64,000 nucleotides of DNA. Origin: an uncultured delta proteobacterium. Its GTDB lineage: Bacteria; Desulfobacterota; Syntrophia; Syntrophales; UBA8958. The DNA lies in the NCBI GenBank assembly GCA_903885795.1, contig CAISJV010000006.1, forward strand, positions 1 to 64,000, in the 5' to 3' direction. How positions within the stretch are numbered: position 1 is the first letter of the stretch; each line of letters begins with the position of its first letter. The notes under the pieces were generated by a model. That model ran no database searches. It was not told the origin of the DNA and saw only the letters and a list, made by a program, of their open reading frames with translations. This document shows positions 36,526 to 45,690 of the stretch, one piece after another. A program made the position numbers and the translations under genes.

Positions 36526-36750
36526 ATGAAAACAAGAAAATATACACAGGGTATCACATTCTTTACCACCCCAGAAATGTATCAGAGGGTCAAGGATGTG
36601 TCGGACGAGCTGAAAATTGGTTTATCAGAATTTATCCGGGATCTGGTGGCCAGTCACCTTGAATCTCACCATGGCAGTAATCAGGAAAACAACGATTTGA
36701 AAAATACAAGGGGGGTAGAGGAAATAGGGTCATGGAAGCAATTAACATAA
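36526..36750 (+). CDS. Small ribbon-helix-helix-like protein
   Basis: A 74-aa protein. Residues 1-50 fit a CopG/Arc-type ribbon-helix-helix: strand T-Q-G-I-T-F-F-T-T, helix P-E-M-Y-Q-R-V-K-D-V-S-D-E-L, G-L-S turn, helix E-F-I-R-D-L-V-A. A polar tail follows. It is probably a DNA-binding regulator of copy number or of the replication operon. RBS GGGAGG lies upstream. Its 3' end overlaps the helicase gene start by 19 nt, suggesting coupling. Confidence 0.65.
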   Translation: MKTRKYTQGITFFTTPEMYQRVKDVSDELKIGLSEFIRDLVASHLESHHGSNQENNDLKNTRGVEEIGSWKQLT

Positions 36751-38414
36751 CAGATGAGTTTAACGATACGGATTTTGATGAAATAACTGCGCAGGTAGAG
36801 GCAATTATCTGCGAAGAGGAAAAAATCTTTGGAGAGATTGCTTCTCCAGTAGCCGCATCTAGTATAATTTCAAAGGATATTATTTATGCACTTGAAAACA
36901 ACGAGGTGGGTGATTCCTGTTTGTTCCTGAACCTTCAGAAATATCAATATTGCTATGATCACAGCGGTAACCAGTGGTTCAGATGGAATGGCCATTACTG
37001 GAGACAGGATTTCATCGGAGATGTCTATACAGCAATGGATTTGGTCGTGGATCAATATTCAAAAGAAGCGCAAAGACAAGCAATAGCAAGAATAAATGCT
37101 GCTAAAAAACAAAATCAGGATGCAGAAAGAAAGGCAGCATTCTTGGAAAAAGAACTCTTGAAGCGGATTCGTGATCTCCAGACATTGTATAGACAGAAAA
37201 ATGTCCTTACCCTTTCTACCAAAGGGGAGGATTCTCTCGGTATATCCGGTGATGAATGGGATAGGCATCCTTTTCTTCTACCTTGCAAGAATGGCGTGAT
37301 AAATCTGTTGGCTGGTGAGGTTGAAGATGGACGGCCGGAGGACTATATCAAAATATATGCTCCGGTAGAATGGAAAGGTTTTGATGAGAAAGCACCTCGG
37401 TGGGAGAAGTTTCTGCTCGAGATATTTAAGGGGGATGTTGAACTGGTTAAGTATGTCCAGCGACTATTGGGTTATGGAATCACAGGATCGACCAGGGATA
37501 ACATCATCGTCATATTCTGGGGTCCTCATGGGAGAAATGGCAAGACAACAATCTTCGAGACTCTTCTTCATATACTGGGGCAGTTTATTGGACCCATACA
37601 ATCGGAAATGCTAACGGTTGACCTCAGTAAGAAGTCAGCAGATGCTCCGTCACCAGCGGTGTTATCTCTTCGGGGTAAGCGCCTGGTATGGGCAAGCGAA
37701 TCAGAGGAGGGAAGTAACTTTGCCGTAAGTAAATTGAAATGGTTAAGTGGATCTGACAGTTTGACAGGAAGGCAACCCCATGGAAAAGATTCAATTGTCT
37801 TTCCAGCTACCCATAAAACTATCCTGATCACGAACCATAAACCTAAACAATCTGCTGCGGATCAAGCAATGTGGCAGAGAATCCATCTGGTTCCCTTTGA
37901 ATTGTCGTTTGTTGATAATCCCGAGAAAAAGTATGAGAGACAGCGTGATCCTGGTCTGCCAGAAAAACTAAAAAGTGAAGCTTCGGGCATTCTCGCCTGG
38001 CTGGTCGCAGGTTGTCTGGAATGGCAGCGAATTGGTCTTAGTCCCCCAAAGGTGGTTGTTGATGCGACTGCCCTGTATAAAGAAGAAGAGGATATAGTCG
38101 GGTTGTTCCTGGAGGATTGCACGGACAAAGTTTTAAATGGGAAGGTTCGAGCAAGGGTTTTGTATAAGGCGTTCAAAAACTGGTGTGAATGCTATGGTCA
38201 CAGGTATTTGAGTGAGAATATGTTTGGCAGAAAGATGACGGAGCATTATAATAGAAATGGCGATCGCAAGAGTAATTGCTATGAGGGATTAAGTCTGAAA
38301 CCTGATCCAAGACCTGATTCAGATGATGGTCAGGATGTATCGAATATTACTCCCCAAAATGATGGAAATTTGGCGGGGACAAGTGATGGTTGGGGGTCTT
38401 ATTCGGAATTCTAA
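36732..38414 (+). CDS. Phage/plasmid D5/P4-type SF3 helicase
   Basis: A 560-aa protein. The N-terminal ~150 residues include a coiled-coil-like segment (about 105-155). A D5_N-like region with C-K-N-G-V-I-N-L precedes the SF3 AAA+ helicase. Walker A is G-P-H-G-R-N-G-K-T-T (264-273), Walker B-like R-L-V-W-A-S-E-S-E, and the sensor I-L-I-T-N-H-K-P. A C-terminal poxvirus-D5-type segment follows. No AEP primase domain is visible, unlike P4 alpha; the primase is instead fused to the polymerase in the next gene. Likely role: origin melting and fork unwinding for the element. Confidence 0.85.
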   Translation: MEAINITDEFNDTDFDEITAQVEAIICEEEKIFGEIASPVAASSIISKDIIYALENNEVGDSCLFLNLQKYQYCYDHSGNQWFRWNGHYWRQDFIGDVYTAMDLVVDQYSKEAQRQAIARINAAKKQNQDAERKAAFLEKELLKRIRDLQTLYRQKNVLTLSTKGEDSLGISGDEWDRHPFLLPCKNGVINLLAGEVEDGRPEDYIKIYAPVEWKGFDEKAPRWEKFLLEIFKGDVELVKYVQRLLGYGITGSTRDNIIVIFWGPHGRNGKTTIFETLLHILGQFIGPIQSEMLTVDLSKKSADAPSPAVLSLRGKRLVWASESEEGSNFAVSKLKWLSGSDSLTGRQPHGKDSIVFPATHKTILITNHKPKQSAADQAMWQRIHLVPFELSFVDNPEKKYERQRDPGLPEKLKSEASGILAWLVAGCLEWQRIGLSPPKVVVDATALYKEEEDIVGLFLEDCTDKVLNGKVRARVLYKAFKNWCECYGHRYLSENMFGRKMTEHYNRNGDRKSNCYEGLSLKPDPRPDSDDGQDVSNITPQNDGNLAGTSDGWGSYSEF

Positions 38415-38669
38415 TCTTGCATAAGTGCCTATAACTAATGGAATATTTCTGTGTGGGTTGTGTGGGATTTGTGTCAATTATCATAGAGTCCTATAGGACG
38501 ATATTTAATTTCTATATACTCTTTATTATTAAAATAATTCCACACATCCTACACAGAATAAATATAATAATGAAATATTCATGGGTTATGGATTTAGCAT
38601 GGAAATTCAATCCTACACAGATTCCACACAAAGCTACACGATCATACACAGAGGAAAAAGGAAATATCC
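38415..38669 (+). other. AT-rich intergenic region with repeated motifs, candidate origin
   Basis: A 255-bp gap between helicase and primase-polymerase genes. It contains TGTGTGGG-type motifs at 38450-38475, and in inverse orientation TTCCACACATCCTACACAG at 38538-38556 and TCCTACACAGATTCCACACA at 38611-38630, then further C-T-A-C-A-C and A-T-A-C-A-C-A-G units to 38651. AT-rich DNA lies between. Arrangement and position suggest helicase/initiator binding sites. Confidence 0.5.
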
Positions 38670-41378
38670 GTGACAATACTGGAGCTGCTTGAAGAAGACA
38701 AAATCAAAGGTAAATGGGTCAATTCCTCCTATGGCAGGAAATATGAATCTCCATGTCCTGGTTGTGGCGGAGATGACCGCTTTCAATATTGGCCAGAGAA
38801 GGCAGATGGAGAGTTTTTCTGGTGCAGAAAATGTGGCAAGGGTGGGAATGCCATAAGCTACCTCATGCATTTCAGAGGAATGACTTATGATCAGGCATAC
38901 GCTGTCTCCGGGATATTTCCCAAAAGAAAATCCATCAGACAAAGGATTCTCCATACGGTTCAACCACAGCATCCTTATTCACACTATGAACCTCCATTAC
39001 CCCTATGGCAATTTCAGGCGAATGCCATTGCCAAATGGTCCAAGGACTGTCTCTGGAAAGATGCCTATGTCAATTGGCGAAAATGGTTGAACGAAGACAG
39101 AGGATTGAATGACGAGACAATACAAAAGAGCAATCTCGGATGGATTCCAGAAAACCTTTATCTGGAAAGGTCTGACTGGGGATTGCCTGAAATGCTCCAT
39201 GAAGATGGAAGCGTTTCAAAACTCTGGCTGCCGGCAGGATTGGTCATCCCATGTCATCGTGACGGGATTCTCCAGCGATTGAAAATCAGAAGAGATGATC
39301 CTGGAGATGGTCTCCGATATTACATGATACAAGGATCATCCTCCACACCCATGATCATTGGCAATCAAGAAATCTACATCATTGTCGAGAGTGAACTTGA
39401 TTGTCTGCTTTTGCATCAGGAGGCAGGGGATCTGGTCGGAGTCATTGCCTTGGGATCAGCGGATATGAAACCTGACAAGGATATTTTCGACCTGCTAAGT
39501 CATGCGAAGAGAATTCTTGTCTCCCTGGATAGTGATGAGGCAGGTGCCAGAGCATCATGGAAATGGTGGATGGCAAACTTTCCCAATGCTATCCGTTGGC
39601 CAATCATCAAAGGAAAAGACCCTACTGAAGCATATCTTAACGGATTGAACCTGAGAGAATGGATAAAAGCAGGTATTAAATATGAACGAAAAGAAAAGCT
39701 GCCGGAAGAAAACAAACCCATATCCCCTTCTCCATTGCCAGCAGATGAAACGACTTCTGTTGAGGACATCAGGAGATTGGCAACTGCCCCTATTCTGGCA
39801 ATCAGGATAGACCCAGAATCACTTTCAACCAAAAGGATAATCTCCATATGCTCACCAGATGAGGATTTAGCAGTCATCATCAATTTAGATTCAGAGGAAA
39901 CAGCAGTCGCCTTGAGAGAATTATTGGAGAGTCCTGTAAGGAAAGTTGTCTATGATACTGTGAAAACTATTGTCTTCCTCCATGATCAGAATATTGAAGT
40001 CAAGGGCAATATTTGTGATGTCATGCTGGCAGATCAGGTCATGAGAGCAGGTCTTGATAATGAAAAAAGAACATTTTCAGATGTTGCGGTTGAATATCTT
40101 GGTTATACGGCAGGACTCAGTAAGGACCATGATCCCGTTGATAGGATGAAGATTGAATCCGCACAACTCCTGAAATTGAGGGAAGCAATTCTTCCAAAAC
40201 TTCACGATAACAATCTTCTCGAAACTGCTATTCTGGAATTTTCATGTGCTCCCGCCACCGCAGCAATGGAAATGAACGGTATGTCTGTCAATAAAGATCA
40301 ATTGCTTGAAATGCAGGATACCTTTTCCTCCATGAAAGAAACCCTCAAGACAAAACTCCATAAAGAACTGGGCGAGGTAAATCTGAACAGTCCTAAGCAA
40401 TTGTTGGCGGCATTCAAGGGAAAGGGGATTAATTTATCAGACACAAAAATGCCTACCCTTTTGTCAATGTCCACTGAGCATCCCTTTCTTCTTGACCTGG
40501 TTGGATATCGAAAATTATCAACCAGTCGATCTTCAGTCGATAACATTATCCATAATATAAATCCCGCCACGGGCAGAGTTCACTCCACCTATAATCAGAT
40601 TGGAACGCCAACAGGACGTTTCTCGTCATCAGGACCAAATATTCAGGGCATATCAAAAGCTAAAGAATTCAGATCCTGTTTTGTGGCAGAGGATGGCCAT
40701 AAATTGATCATTGCCGATTATTCGCAGATTGAACTGAGAATTGCAGCGGAAATAAGCGGGGATCAACGAATGACTAATGCCTATCAGAATAGAGAAGACC
40801 TTCATAAATTGACAGCGTCTTTTGTCTCCGGGAAATCTATGGCGGATATTACCAAAGAAGAACGAAATGCTGCAAAAGCTTTAAACTTCGGATTAATTTA
40901 TTCCATGGGAGCAAATACATTAAAGGATCATGCATTTGATGAATATGGCGTCATCATGACAGAACAACAGGCGGTGACATTCAGATACAAGTTTTTCCTT
41001 GCCTATCAAGGAATCGCCAAGTGGCATCAGGATGTTCAACAAAAGATGTTCAGAGAGACCAGGACATTGGGCAATCGAAGGAGAATATGGAAGGATGATC
41101 CCGTATTCTCAGAATTATTGAATTCTCCAGTTCAGGGGACATCTGCGGATATAACCAAAAAGGCGCTATGTCTGCTCCATGAGAGATTGAAAGGCACCGG
41201 GATAAGAATTGTTGCATGTATCCATGACGAGATTATTCTTGAGGCGCCCCTTGATGATGTAGAAAAAGCGACTAAAATCCTGCATGATTCGATGGTTGAG
41301 GCAGGTCAATGTTATCTGAAAAAGATTCCTGTTGAGGTCGATGTGTCTGAAGCGGATAATTGGTCGGAGAAATCATGA
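38670..41378 (+). CDS. Primase-polymerase fusion: CHC2 zinc finger, Toprim, family-A DNA polymerase
   Basis: A 902-aa polypeptide. A DnaG/CHC2-like zinc ribbon uses C29, C32, C52, C55. A Toprim domain has E240 (I-V-E-S-E) and D287-S-D-E-A-G. A 3'-5' exonuclease-like region begins near 370, with I-D381-P-E383 kept but later metal ligands apparently lost, so proofreading is doubtful. The polymerase has motif A D683-Y-S-Q-I-E-L-R, motif B R732-N-A-A-K ... F740-G-L-I-Y and motif C H852-D-E. The start is GTG with AAAAGGA upstream. It would prime and extend DNA in one protein. With the SF3 helicase it makes a near-complete element replisome. Confidence 0.9.
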   Translation: MTILELLEEDKIKGKWVNSSYGRKYESPCPGCGGDDRFQYWPEKADGEFFWCRKCGKGGNAISYLMHFRGMTYDQAYAVSGIFPKRKSIRQRILHTVQPQHPYSHYEPPLPLWQFQANAIAKWSKDCLWKDAYVNWRKWLNEDRGLNDETIQKSNLGWIPENLYLERSDWGLPEMLHEDGSVSKLWLPAGLVIPCHRDGILQRLKIRRDDPGDGLRYYMIQGSSSTPMIIGNQEIYIIVESELDCLLLHQEAGDLVGVIALGSADMKPDKDIFDLLSHAKRILVSLDSDEAGARASWKWWMANFPNAIRWPIIKGKDPTEAYLNGLNLREWIKAGIKYERKEKLPEENKPISPSPLPADETTSVEDIRRLATAPILAIRIDPESLSTKRIISICSPDEDLAVIINLDSEETAVALRELLESPVRKVVYDTVKTIVFLHDQNIEVKGNICDVMLADQVMRAGLDNEKRTFSDVAVEYLGYTAGLSKDHDPVDRMKIESAQLLKLREAILPKLHDNNLLETAILEFSCAPATAAMEMNGMSVNKDQLLEMQDTFSSMKETLKTKLHKELGEVNLNSPKQLLAAFKGKGINLSDTKMPTLLSMSTEHPFLLDLVGYRKLSTSRSSVDNIIHNINPATGRVHSTYNQIGTPTGRFSSSGPNIQGISKAKEFRSCFVAEDGHKLIIADYSQIELRIAAEISGDQRMTNAYQNREDLHKLTASFVSGKSMADITKEERNAAKALNFGLIYSMGANTLKDHAFDEYGVIMTEQQAVTFRYKFFLAYQGIAKWHQDVQQKMFRETRTLGNRRRIWKDDPVFSELLNSPVQGTSADITKKALCLLHERLKGTGIRIVACIHDEIILEAPLDDVEKATKILHDSMVEAGQCYLKKIPVEVDVSEADNWSEKS

Positions 41379-41401
41379 TGTCTACCAGATCTTACAGAAA
41401 C

Positions 41402-41454
41402 GATTCCCGGCACAGATTATCAGAGATTGTTTCTGGTGACCTGTGCCGGGAATC
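41402..41454. terminator. Long hairpin between convergent genes
   Basis: A 14-bp perfect stem (41402-41415 with 41441-41454) encloses an inner 6-bp stem (41419-41424 with 41432-41437). There is no strong T run. It lies between the convergent polymerase and OmpA-family genes and probably acts as a bidirectional terminator or RNA end-protector. Confidence 0.55.
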
Positions 41455-41472
41455 TTAATGGCGAAGCAAACT

Positions 41473-42153
41473 TTATTCAACATAAATCTCTACTCGCCTG
41501 TTCTTTGCTCTGCCTTCTTCTGATGAATTATCAGCTATTGGTTTTATTTTACCATATCCAATAACACCTATTTTTACAGACTTAGATTTTTTAAGTCCTT
41601 TCATTTTATTAGCTACAAACATCGCTCGTTTTTCCGATAACCCCTGATTAAATATTTCTGAACCCTTTGAATCTGTATGGCCCACAATAACTATCTTCGT
41701 TTTTCCTTCAAGTTTTGCAGATACATCTTTTATCAGAGCATCAATTGCCGATGCCGGAGTCATGGCGGCACTATATTCAAAATTTAATGTGGAAATTAAG
41801 GATTTTGACCCTTTCATTATTATCTGTTCAATGTCTCGCACCGGTAAATCTGATTTTATTTTTGATGCACTAGCAACTTTTGTATCCTCTGTTTCTCCCA
41901 TCTTTTCGCTTGACTGATCCTTACCAGCATCAGAAGGTTTGTTGGCCGCGTCCACCTTGATGTCTCCCATCCCTTTACCTTGGCCAGTCTGATCAAAACC
42001 TTTCAGAGAATCTGGTTTTGGGGGAGGTGGGTCTTTTACAGAGGCACCTTGAAAATAATAAATGCCCCCAACAATGAGGCATATCAGAACTGCAAACCCA
42101 ATCCATTTGTTGTTACTGTTTTTGCTCTTCTCATCCTCCTTATTTTTCACCAT
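41473..42153 (-). CDS. OmpA-family membrane-anchored protein
   Basis: A 226-aa protein with one N-terminal transmembrane helix (about 17-35), a Pro/Lys/Asp-rich linker and a C-terminal OmpA/MotB peptidoglycan-binding domain (about 115-226: V-I-V-G-H-T-D-S-K-G, N-Q-G-L-S-E-K-R-A, G-Y-G-K-I-K-P, K-N-R-R-V-E-I). The anchor resembles MotB/TolR-like inner-membrane proteins tethering to the wall. RBS AAAGGAGGG overlaps the stop region of the SMI1/KNR4 gene, so it is co-transcribed with the toxin-immunity pair. Its role there, delivery, anchoring or self-protection, is unknown. Confidence 0.82.
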   Translation of the reverse strand: MVKNKEDEKSKNSNNKWIGFAVLICLIVGGIYYFQGASVKDPPPPKPDSLKGFDQTGQGKGMGDIKVDAANKPSDAGKDQSSEKMGETEDTKVASASKIKSDLPVRDIEQIIMKGSKSLISTLNFEYSAAMTPASAIDALIKDVSAKLEGKTKIVIVGHTDSKGSEIFNQGLSEKRAMFVANKMKGLKKSKSVKIGVIGYGKIKPIADNSSEEGRAKNRRVEIYVE

Positions 42154-42154
42154 T

Positions 42155-42520
42155 TTACCCTCCTTTGTTAATAATTATCGAAAACCACTCTTCAAAAGAT
42201 TTGGCCAATTTAGTCTTTTTGCCGGTCATATTTTTTTCGTATATTACGCCTGTTATTAAATCTAAAACTATTATGAAATCTTCAAACCCGGCATGTCCAA
42301 TAACGATTTCATGAGGACTTAGATTGTAATCTTTTCTATACAGTTTTGTTGCACCTATGACGCATGGTATCTTTTCAGTATCTATATAATCCTCAGTGTA
42401 ACCATAGATCTCAAATCCATCTTTTTCGTAATCTCCATAATTATCAATAAAATTCTTGTAATCACTAGACAATTTAACATTCAATTGTTTTTCTATCACA
42501 GATGCCCTATTAATTTTCAT
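42155..42520 (-). CDS. SMI1/KNR4-family immunity protein
   Basis: A 121-aa SUKH-superfamily protein. The N-terminal I-E-K-Q-L-N-V-K-L-S-S-D-Y-K-N-F-I-D-N-Y-G block, a central I-V-I-G-H-A-G-F-E-D-F strand and a C-terminal S-F-E-E-W helix follow the family pattern. SUKH proteins are the commonest immunity partners of nuclease polymorphic toxins. It directly follows the MORN-LHH toxin gene with a 4-nt overlap, which supports it being the cognate inhibitor. Confidence 0.82.
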   Translation of the reverse strand: MKINRASVIEKQLNVKLSSDYKNFIDNYGDYEKDGFEIYGYTEDYIDTEKIPCVIGATKLYRKDYNLSPHEIVIGHAGFEDFIIVLDLITGVIYEKNMTGKKTKLAKSFEEWFSIIINKGG

Positions 42521-45192
42521 TTACATAACCCCTTTGCTCGTTCTCTCCAGTAGTCACCTCGCCATTTATCAAAAGCACCTCTGTCTATTTCAGACTCTGA
42601 TCGGAAATGGTGTAATTGTTTTGAATACTTCTTGTGCTCAGAATAAATCATCTCGATAATTAATCCTGTTTCTTTTTGTTTAGAGTGGTGCAGTTCTATG
42701 GGCATATTATCTGGTCCCAGGGGTGTTGATCCCTTGAACATTCGATCACAATTAGTTTTACCTTTAGCATCTTTCAATTTTTTATTTATTATGTCATCTC
42801 TTTGAACAACTTTTTTACCATTAAACTCACGAATCTTTCCTTTCTTTATTATTTCACTTTCAACTTTAGTGATTCTATTCCTTTTGGAAGGAGCACTGCG
42901 ATTTTTTGTAAGATTGGAATTGGTAGAACGCTCCATTGTTTTAACTACTTTTCCGTCATTAATGCTTACACTGACCCTTCTCCAAAGCTTTTTCCCCTGT
43001 TTGATAGATTGATTCGTTAAGCTTTTAGCAACAGGCCGCAACCCTTTGGCAATTATTTTGGCCGATTTCTTTATTGCTGGTGGTGCAAAAATAAACGCAG
43101 CATTAACCGCAAGATCTTGGTTTCTTTCTTTCTGGAGTTCGGCTATTCTCTCCTTTTCTCCCACTTTCTGAGCGTCAGCAATATCTATCGACTTTGAGAC
43201 TGTTTCTATTGACGCATCAATAACATTCAAACCCACCAATAATGGAGCGGCTATAGGAGCAGCAGGTGTAAAATATAATACCGTCAGAGTTGAACTGACA
43301 ACGAGAACACCAGTATCTATAGATTCTTTATGTTTTTTATAGAATTCGTTTGCTGTGTGTATTGAATCGCTTTTTTGAGGTGCTGTTCCACGTGATTCAC
43401 GGTCAGCAATAGTTGTCCATTTACCTTTACTGGTAGGTCGACCATTGCCATCAGTTTCGCCTTCAAACAAATCTCCATTTTCAAATAGAATGCTTGCTAA
43501 CTTGGGTAATTTATTTGTGCCATCCCAAAAACCTGTATATACTAAAGATGTCTTCCCTTTGTTAATATAAAGGGAACCATCGCCACTAAATTTTCCATTG
43601 CTGAACTCACCTTCATACCTGGTTCCATCGTTAAATGTAAAAATGCCTGCACCGTTAGGTTGACCATCAACAAAGTTTCCTTCGTATATATTCCCATTAG
43701 CAAAGAAAAATCTCCCATATCCTGATTTCTGCCCTAAAGAGAAAGAACCCTCATATTGATCATTATTGGCATAGAAGAATGTTCCTGATCCATCAACATA
43801 TCCATCTTTCATGGAACCTTCATACTGGTCACCATTGGGCCATGAATAAACCCCATAGCCACTTGGGACATCATTTTTCCACTCTCCATCGTAGGAGCTC
43901 TTATCTTTCCATACAAAGATTCCCTTTCCAGTTTTTCTGTTACTTTCCCAATCTCCGGAATAATTCGAACCATCTGGTAAAACTAATGTCCCCTCTCCAG
44001 CAATTACACCGCCTAACCAATCTCCGTCATACTTGGTGTCATCTTTAAATGTGAGTTGTCCCTTGCCACTTCTTTTGTCATTCTTCCAGTTTCCTTGATA
44101 TTTTGACCCGTCTCGAAAGGCAAAAACACCAAATCCATGTCTCTTGTCATTTTCCCAATCACCTTCATAAAATCGACCATCAGTTAAAGTATATTTCCCT
44201 CGTCCATTTTTTTTACCAATACGCCAATAACCTTCATAGGTGCTGCCGTTGTTGAAGTAATAAGTGCCGAAGCCATCTCTTCGTCCATTTTTTATTTCCC
44301 CAACATATTTCTCGCCATTAGCGTAACTTTGAGTTGCCTTCTTAATATCTGACAACTGACCTTCTGACCATTTGCCCTCCTTGATGGCTTTTCCTTTCTC
44401 GAGGTATTTCCCTTGTCCACTTTGTTGATTATTCGTCCATTGTCCCTGATATTCATCACCATTCTTGTATCTATATGTCCCGTAGCCATTTCTTGAATAA
44501 TTAGAAGCGATTTCACCATCATATATGTCACCGCTTGAATATGTTATCTTCGCCTTATTAGTTACAGACCCATTGAAAAAGTTGGCCTCAATTACGGTGC
44601 CATCTTGAAATTTTACGATTGAAAATCCGTGAAGTTTTCCATCTTTCCAGATTCCCTCTATTGCTTTGTCCTTTTCATATAAAACTCCCTTTCCGGATTT
44701 TATACCATTGCTCCACTGTCCACGGTAATTGAGGGTAGTGCCAACGTAATATGAGAGGTGATCGGAAGGTTTACTATCTTTCAAATGCCCAAAATATTTC
44801 TCCCCATTCTTTTTTAAATAAACACCTTGTCCATTGAAATAACTACCTTTTGTTTCCCCTATGTATTCATCGCCATTTGAAAGTCGTCTAATTGAATTTG
44901 GTTCATAGGAACCAAAATATAATATTCGGTTTTCTTCCTTTATTACTTTGCCAGAGCGATAAATTTTTATTCTTCCAGAACCATGACCATATAGATCAAA
45001 ATTACCCCCGGTCCATTCAAATTCAACACACTCGCTATCACACTCTCTATTTTGTGATGGGTTGCAGGTATCGAACCATACTTTTGTAATTTGATTGTTT
45101 GCTGTCTTCCAACAGCCTGCCCAACTTATTGAAGTCGGCCAAAGGATTAAGAAAGTTAATGCAAAGATGAAACTTAATGTTTTTCTGTACAT
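42517..45192 (-). CDS. MORN-repeat polymorphic toxin with C-terminal LHH nuclease domain
   Basis: An 891-aa protein. A signal peptide (1-25) ends at A-G-C. About twenty MORN repeats (G-x-x-Y-x-G-x-W/F-x-x-G-x-x-x-G-x-G pattern) span residues 95-610. A helical/hydrophobic pre-toxin segment with Ala/Pro-rich stretches (about 645-720) follows, then a basic Ser/Lys/Arg linker. The last ~90 residues match HNH/Endo VII-type LHH nucleases: P-I-E-L-H835-H836-S-K-Q, E852-H853, and a second L-H-H-F at 860-863. The SMI1/KNR4 immunity gene follows with overlap. I infer a contact- or secretion-delivered DNase; MORN repeats may bind membranes or provide a long stalk. The delivery route is not visible. Confidence 0.82.
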   Translation of the reverse strand: MYRKTLSFIFALTFLILWPTSISWAGCWKTANNQITKVWFDTCNPSQNRECDSECVEFEWTGGNFDLYGHGSGRIKIYRSGKVIKEENRILYFGSYEPNSIRRLSNGDEYIGETKGSYFNGQGVYLKKNGEKYFGHLKDSKPSDHLSYYVGTTLNYRGQWSNGIKSGKGVLYEKDKAIEGIWKDGKLHGFSIVKFQDGTVIEANFFNGSVTNKAKITYSSGDIYDGEIASNYSRNGYGTYRYKNGDEYQGQWTNNQQSGQGKYLEKGKAIKEGKWSEGQLSDIKKATQSYANGEKYVGEIKNGRRDGFGTYYFNNGSTYEGYWRIGKKNGRGKYTLTDGRFYEGDWENDKRHGFGVFAFRDGSKYQGNWKNDKRSGKGQLTFKDDTKYDGDWLGGVIAGEGTLVLPDGSNYSGDWESNRKTGKGIFVWKDKSSYDGEWKNDVPSGYGVYSWPNGDQYEGSMKDGYVDGSGTFFYANNDQYEGSFSLGQKSGYGRFFFANGNIYEGNFVDGQPNGAGIFTFNDGTRYEGEFSNGKFSGDGSLYINKGKTSLVYTGFWDGTNKLPKLASILFENGDLFEGETDGNGRPTSKGKWTTIADRESRGTAPQKSDSIHTANEFYKKHKESIDTGVLVVSSTLTVLYFTPAAPIAAPLLVGLNVIDASIETVSKSIDIADAQKVGEKERIAELQKERNQDLAVNAAFIFAPPAIKKSAKIIAKGLRPVAKSLTNQSIKQGKKLWRRVSVSINDGKVVKTMERSTNSNLTKNRSAPSKRNRITKVESEIIKKGKIREFNGKKVVQRDDIINKKLKDAKGKTNCDRMFKGSTPLGPDNMPIELHHSKQKETGLIIEMIYSEHKKYSKQLHHFRSESEIDRGAFDKWRGDYWRERAKGLCK

Positions 45193-45382
45193 AACCGCTC
45201 TTATAGAAAAGATGTGAAAGAAATGCTTGTAAAAACCTATGTTAAAATATTTCCGCTATATTAATTCTCAAAATTTCATGAAACTATTTAGACTCATAAG
45301 GCATTTTTCATTACCAATCTTGTAGCCTATGGTCAACAGAATGTTTTCTCTTATTCTGCTACTTCTCTCATCAGAGGTAGCC

Positions 45383-45613
45383 ATGACAATCGAGGAAGCG
45401 TTTGGACAGACCATTCGAGAACTCAGGAAAGCAAAGAAACTCTCACAGGAGAAGTTATCTGATTTAAGTAATCTTGATCGGACCTTCATTTCCCACCTTG
45501 AGTGCGGTAACAAACAACCGTCCCTGATTACAATCTTTCAGCTTGCCAAATCTTTTGATATCCCGGCAGCCGAAATCATTTCCATGGTCGAAGATAAGAT
45601 TAACAGCAAATGA
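45383..45613 (+). CDS. Small XRE-family HTH regulator
   Basis: A 76-aa single HTH domain (I-R-E-L-R-K-A-K-K-L-S-Q-E-K-L-S-D, then R-T-F-I-S-H-L-E-C-G-N-K-Q-P-S). The size and fold are like controller (C) proteins of restriction-modification systems, but the restriction-like gene lies 4 kb away, so this link is weak. The ATG at 45383 is preceded by GAGGT; a longer frame from 45329 adds a hydrophobic, unlikely leader. It is divergent from the toxin operon and may control it. Confidence 0.8.
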   Translation: MTIEEAFGQTIRELRKAKKLSQEKLSDLSNLDRTFISHLECGNKQPSLITIFQLAKSFDIPAAEIISMVEDKINSK

Positions 45614-45690
45614 TCAGGGCATTTTGCTAACAAACTTTTTATCCTTAAGCAAGAAATTATTTCAATAATCACTAATAACCTGTAATTCCC

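Noticed and set aside
43450-44900. Periodic DNA similarity about every 69 nt
   Set aside because: It reflects protein-level 23-residue MORN repeats, not a DNA repeat array.
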